From an uncultured Spirochaetales bacterium (GTDB lineage Bacteria; Spirochaetota; Spirochaetia; Sphaerochaetales; Sphaerochaetaceae), in contig CALFMX010000270.1 of assembly GCA_937902565.1 (NCBI GenBank), forward strand, positions 1-10,676: 10,676 nt of DNA, in the 5' to 3' direction. The notes beneath the pieces are model-generated. The model searched no databases, was not told where the DNA came from, and worked only from the letters and a program-made list of their open reading frames with translations. The stretch's first letter is position 1. The number at the start of each line of letters is the position of its first letter. A program made the position numbers and the translations under genes. Shown piece after piece: positions 9,301 to 10,676 of the stretch.

Positions 9301-10005
9301 ATGACACCCTTCGTCCGCACCACAGCCAGCGATGAGATCTATCGAGTCCTGCGGGACGAGATCCTCTCCCTGCGCTTCAAGCCCGGCGAAGAGCTGAATC
9401 TGCAGTTGCTCTGTGAGCAACTGCAGGTCAGCCGCAGCCCGGTGCGCGATGCACTGATGCGCCTCGAGGGGGACAACCTCGTCGACATCTTTCCCCAACG
9501 GGGGACCCGCGTCTCCCTGATCAACCTCAAGCAGGTTGAGGAGGAGCGCTTCTTGCGCAAGAGCCTTGAGGAGAGCGCCGTCAAGAAGCTCATCTACCAG
9601 GGCAAGGAGCGTGATTGGCTTGCCATGGAGCACTGGATCGAAGAGCAGGTCACCGCAATGAACTCGAAAGACTTCGTCGCCTTCCTCAAGGCCGATGACG
9701 CCTTCCACGAGACAATCTTCGAAGCGATCGGGATGGGGCGGATCTGGAAGATCATCACAGCACAAGGGGGCAACCACCACCGCATCCGCCTCCTCTCCTT
9801 CCATGAGAAGAACGTCCTTGCCCTCCTCATCGAGGAGCATCGCGGCATGGTGGAAGCCCTGCGGAGCAAGCAGATGGACGCCATCCTCTCCCTGGAGAAC
9901 AACCACCTCTCAAAACTCCTGCAGGAGACGGAGATCATCGTCGCCCGCTACCCCACCTACTTCAGCAAACAAACGGCACCGCTGCGCGGGGCAGCTGCCA
10001 CATAG
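9301..10005 (+). CDS. GntR-family transcriptional regulator, FadR/FCD subfamily
   Basis: A DNA-binding regulator of 234 aa. The N-terminal winged helix-turn-helix spans about residues 8-74: EIYRVLRDEILSLRFKPGE, then LCEQLQVSRSPVRDALMRLE with the typical S-R-x-P-V-R-x-A-L recognition helix, then the wing FPQRGTRVSLI. The C-terminal part is an FCD effector-binding domain with likely metal ligands Asp 132 or Asp 133, His 136 (DDAFH), His 180 (EEHRGM) and His 202 (ENNHL). The frame is open upstream inside uxuA, but ATG 9301 gives the standard GntR start and follows GGAG by 8 nt. It lies between uxuA and uxuB, one base after uxuA, so it is co-transcribed and probably autoregulated. Its effector is probably a hexuronate or aldonate intermediate, as in UxuR/ExuR; that is inference. 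Confidence 0.93.
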   Translation: MTPFVRTTASDEIYRVLRDEILSLRFKPGEELNLQLLCEQLQVSRSPVRDALMRLEGDNLVDIFPQRGTRVSLINLKQVEEERFLRKSLEESAVKKLIYQGKERDWLAMEHWIEEQVTAMNSKDFVAFLKADDAFHETIFEAIGMGRIWKIITAQGGNHHRIRLLSFHEKNVLALLIEEHRGMVEALRSKQMDAILSLENNHLSKLLQETEIIVARYPTYFSKQTAPLRGAAAT

Positions 10006-10014
10006 GAGCACACC

Positions 10015-10676
10015 ATGAAATTGACCGATGCCGGACTACAGGACCGGGCGCGATGGGAGGAGGCTGGCTATACCCTCCCCTCATTCGACCGTACAGCGAT
10101 GATCAGAGAGAGTGAGAAGAACCCAACGTGGGTCCACTTCGGGGCGGGCAACATCTTCCGCGTCTTCCCCGCAGCACTGCAACAGCGGCTGCTCAACAAG
10201 GGCCTTGCGCAAAGCGGTATCATCGTCGGCGAGGGGTTTGACTACCAGATCATCGACAAGGTCTTCGCCAAACATGACAACCTCTCCCTGATGGTGACCC
10301 TCAACAGCGATGGCTCCATCGACAAGGAGGTCATCGCCTCGATAGCAAGCGCACACAAGTGCGACCCCCAGTTTGCCGAGGATTGGGCCTTCTTCAAGGC
10401 ACTCTTCAAGAAGCCGGGCCTCCAGATGGCGAGCATGACCATCACCGAGAAGGGGTACTCCCTCTCATCAAGCGACGGCTCCTTCCACCCCGCCGTCAAG
10501 GCCGACATTGAGGCCGGTCCCGAAAAGAGCTCCCTCTTCATTGCAAAGCTCACCGCCCTGGTCCATGAGCGCTACCTCGCCAAGGCCGGCCCCGTGGCGC
10601 TGGTGAGCATGGACAACTGCTCGCACAACGGCGAGAAGCTTGCAGCGGCGGTCAAGACCATTGCCGAGGAGTGGAA
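10015..10676 (+). CDS. uxuB: Mannitol dehydrogenase-family oxidoreductase, probable fructuronate reductase (3' end beyond window)
   Basis: A partial gene: 220 codons from ATG 10015, open to the window end. The start is 6 nt after AGGAG (10004-10008), which overlaps the GntR stop. Long-chain polyol dehydrogenase features are visible: the nucleotide-binding HFGAGNIFR at 41-49, TITEKGY at 142-148 and SMDNCSHNG at 198-206. The family includes mannitol, arabinitol, tagaturonate and fructuronate reductases. Its place directly after uxuA and a GntR gene favours D-fructuronate reductase (fructuronate to mannonate with NADH), the step preceding UxuA. The catalytic Lys region and substrate-binding half lie outside the window, so the substrate cannot be settled from sequence here. 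Confidence 0.85.
   Translation, partial: MKLTDAGLQDRARWEEAGYTLPSFDRTAMIRESEKNPTWVHFGAGNIFRVFPAALQQRLLNKGLAQSGIIVGEGFDYQIIDKVFAKHDNLSLMVTLNSDGSIDKEVIASIASAHKCDPQFAEDWAFFKALFKKPGLQMASMTITEKGYSLSSSDGSFHPAVKADIEAGPEKSSLFIAKLTALVHERYLAKAGPVALVSMDNCSHNGEKLAAAVKTIAEEW

Noticed and set aside
8322..9323. Minus-strand open frame (333 codons) opposite uxuA
   Set aside because: Val/Asp/Leu/Gly/Glu-rich, low-complexity composition typical of a shadow of a GC-rich gene; uxuA is clearly the coding strand.

Overview
The window is a GC-rich bacterial chromosome segment (about 60% G+C by eye) with ordinary housekeeping and carbohydrate genes. The enolase sequence and the pairing of an AddAB-type nuclease with mannonate-utilisation genes suggest a spirochaete of the Sphaerochaeta type. 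That placement rests on recalled family resemblance only and is tentative. No phage, transposon, CRISPR, tRNA or rRNA sequence was seen.

Layout. (1) Positions 1-4006, minus strand: a two-gene recombination-repair operon. An AddB-like PD-(D/E)XK/iron-sulfur nuclease is followed, with a 4-nt overlap, by an AddA-like UvrD-family helicase. The helicase frame stops after motif IV and appears to continue in another frame to the window edge, so it carries a probable 1-nt frameshift. (2) Positions 4049-4894, plus strand: a CPBP (CAAX-protease-like) membrane protease, divergent from addB across 42 nt. (3) Positions 4984-6279, minus strand: enolase, with a strong hairpin terminator just beyond it and a consensus TTGACA upstream. 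(4) Positions 6413-8130, plus strand: a two-gene unit with a 1-nt stop/start overlap. A UPF0158-GNAT fusion is followed by a glucosamine-6-phosphate-deaminase-like protein that has Asn at the usual catalytic Asp position. (5) Positions 8223 to the end, plus strand: a hexuronate operon of mannonate dehydratase (uxuA), a GntR/FCD regulator and a mannitol-dehydrogenase-family oxidoreductase (probable fructuronate reductase, uxuB), which is cut by the window end.

How the genes work together. UxuB and UxuA would interconvert fructuronate, mannonate and 2-keto-3-deoxygluconate, and the GntR protein between them probably senses a pathway intermediate and controls the operon. A palindrome (AGTATACT) just downstream of the uxuA -10 element is a candidate operator. 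AddA and AddB would form the double-strand-break resection complex if AddA is intact. Two transcription units (addB and UPF0158-GNAT) have a -10-like hexamer so close to the ATG, with no Shine-Dalgarno sequence, that leaderless mRNAs are likely. I see no convincing undescribed multi-gene system. The least conventional part is the UPF0158-GNAT plus deaminase-like pair.
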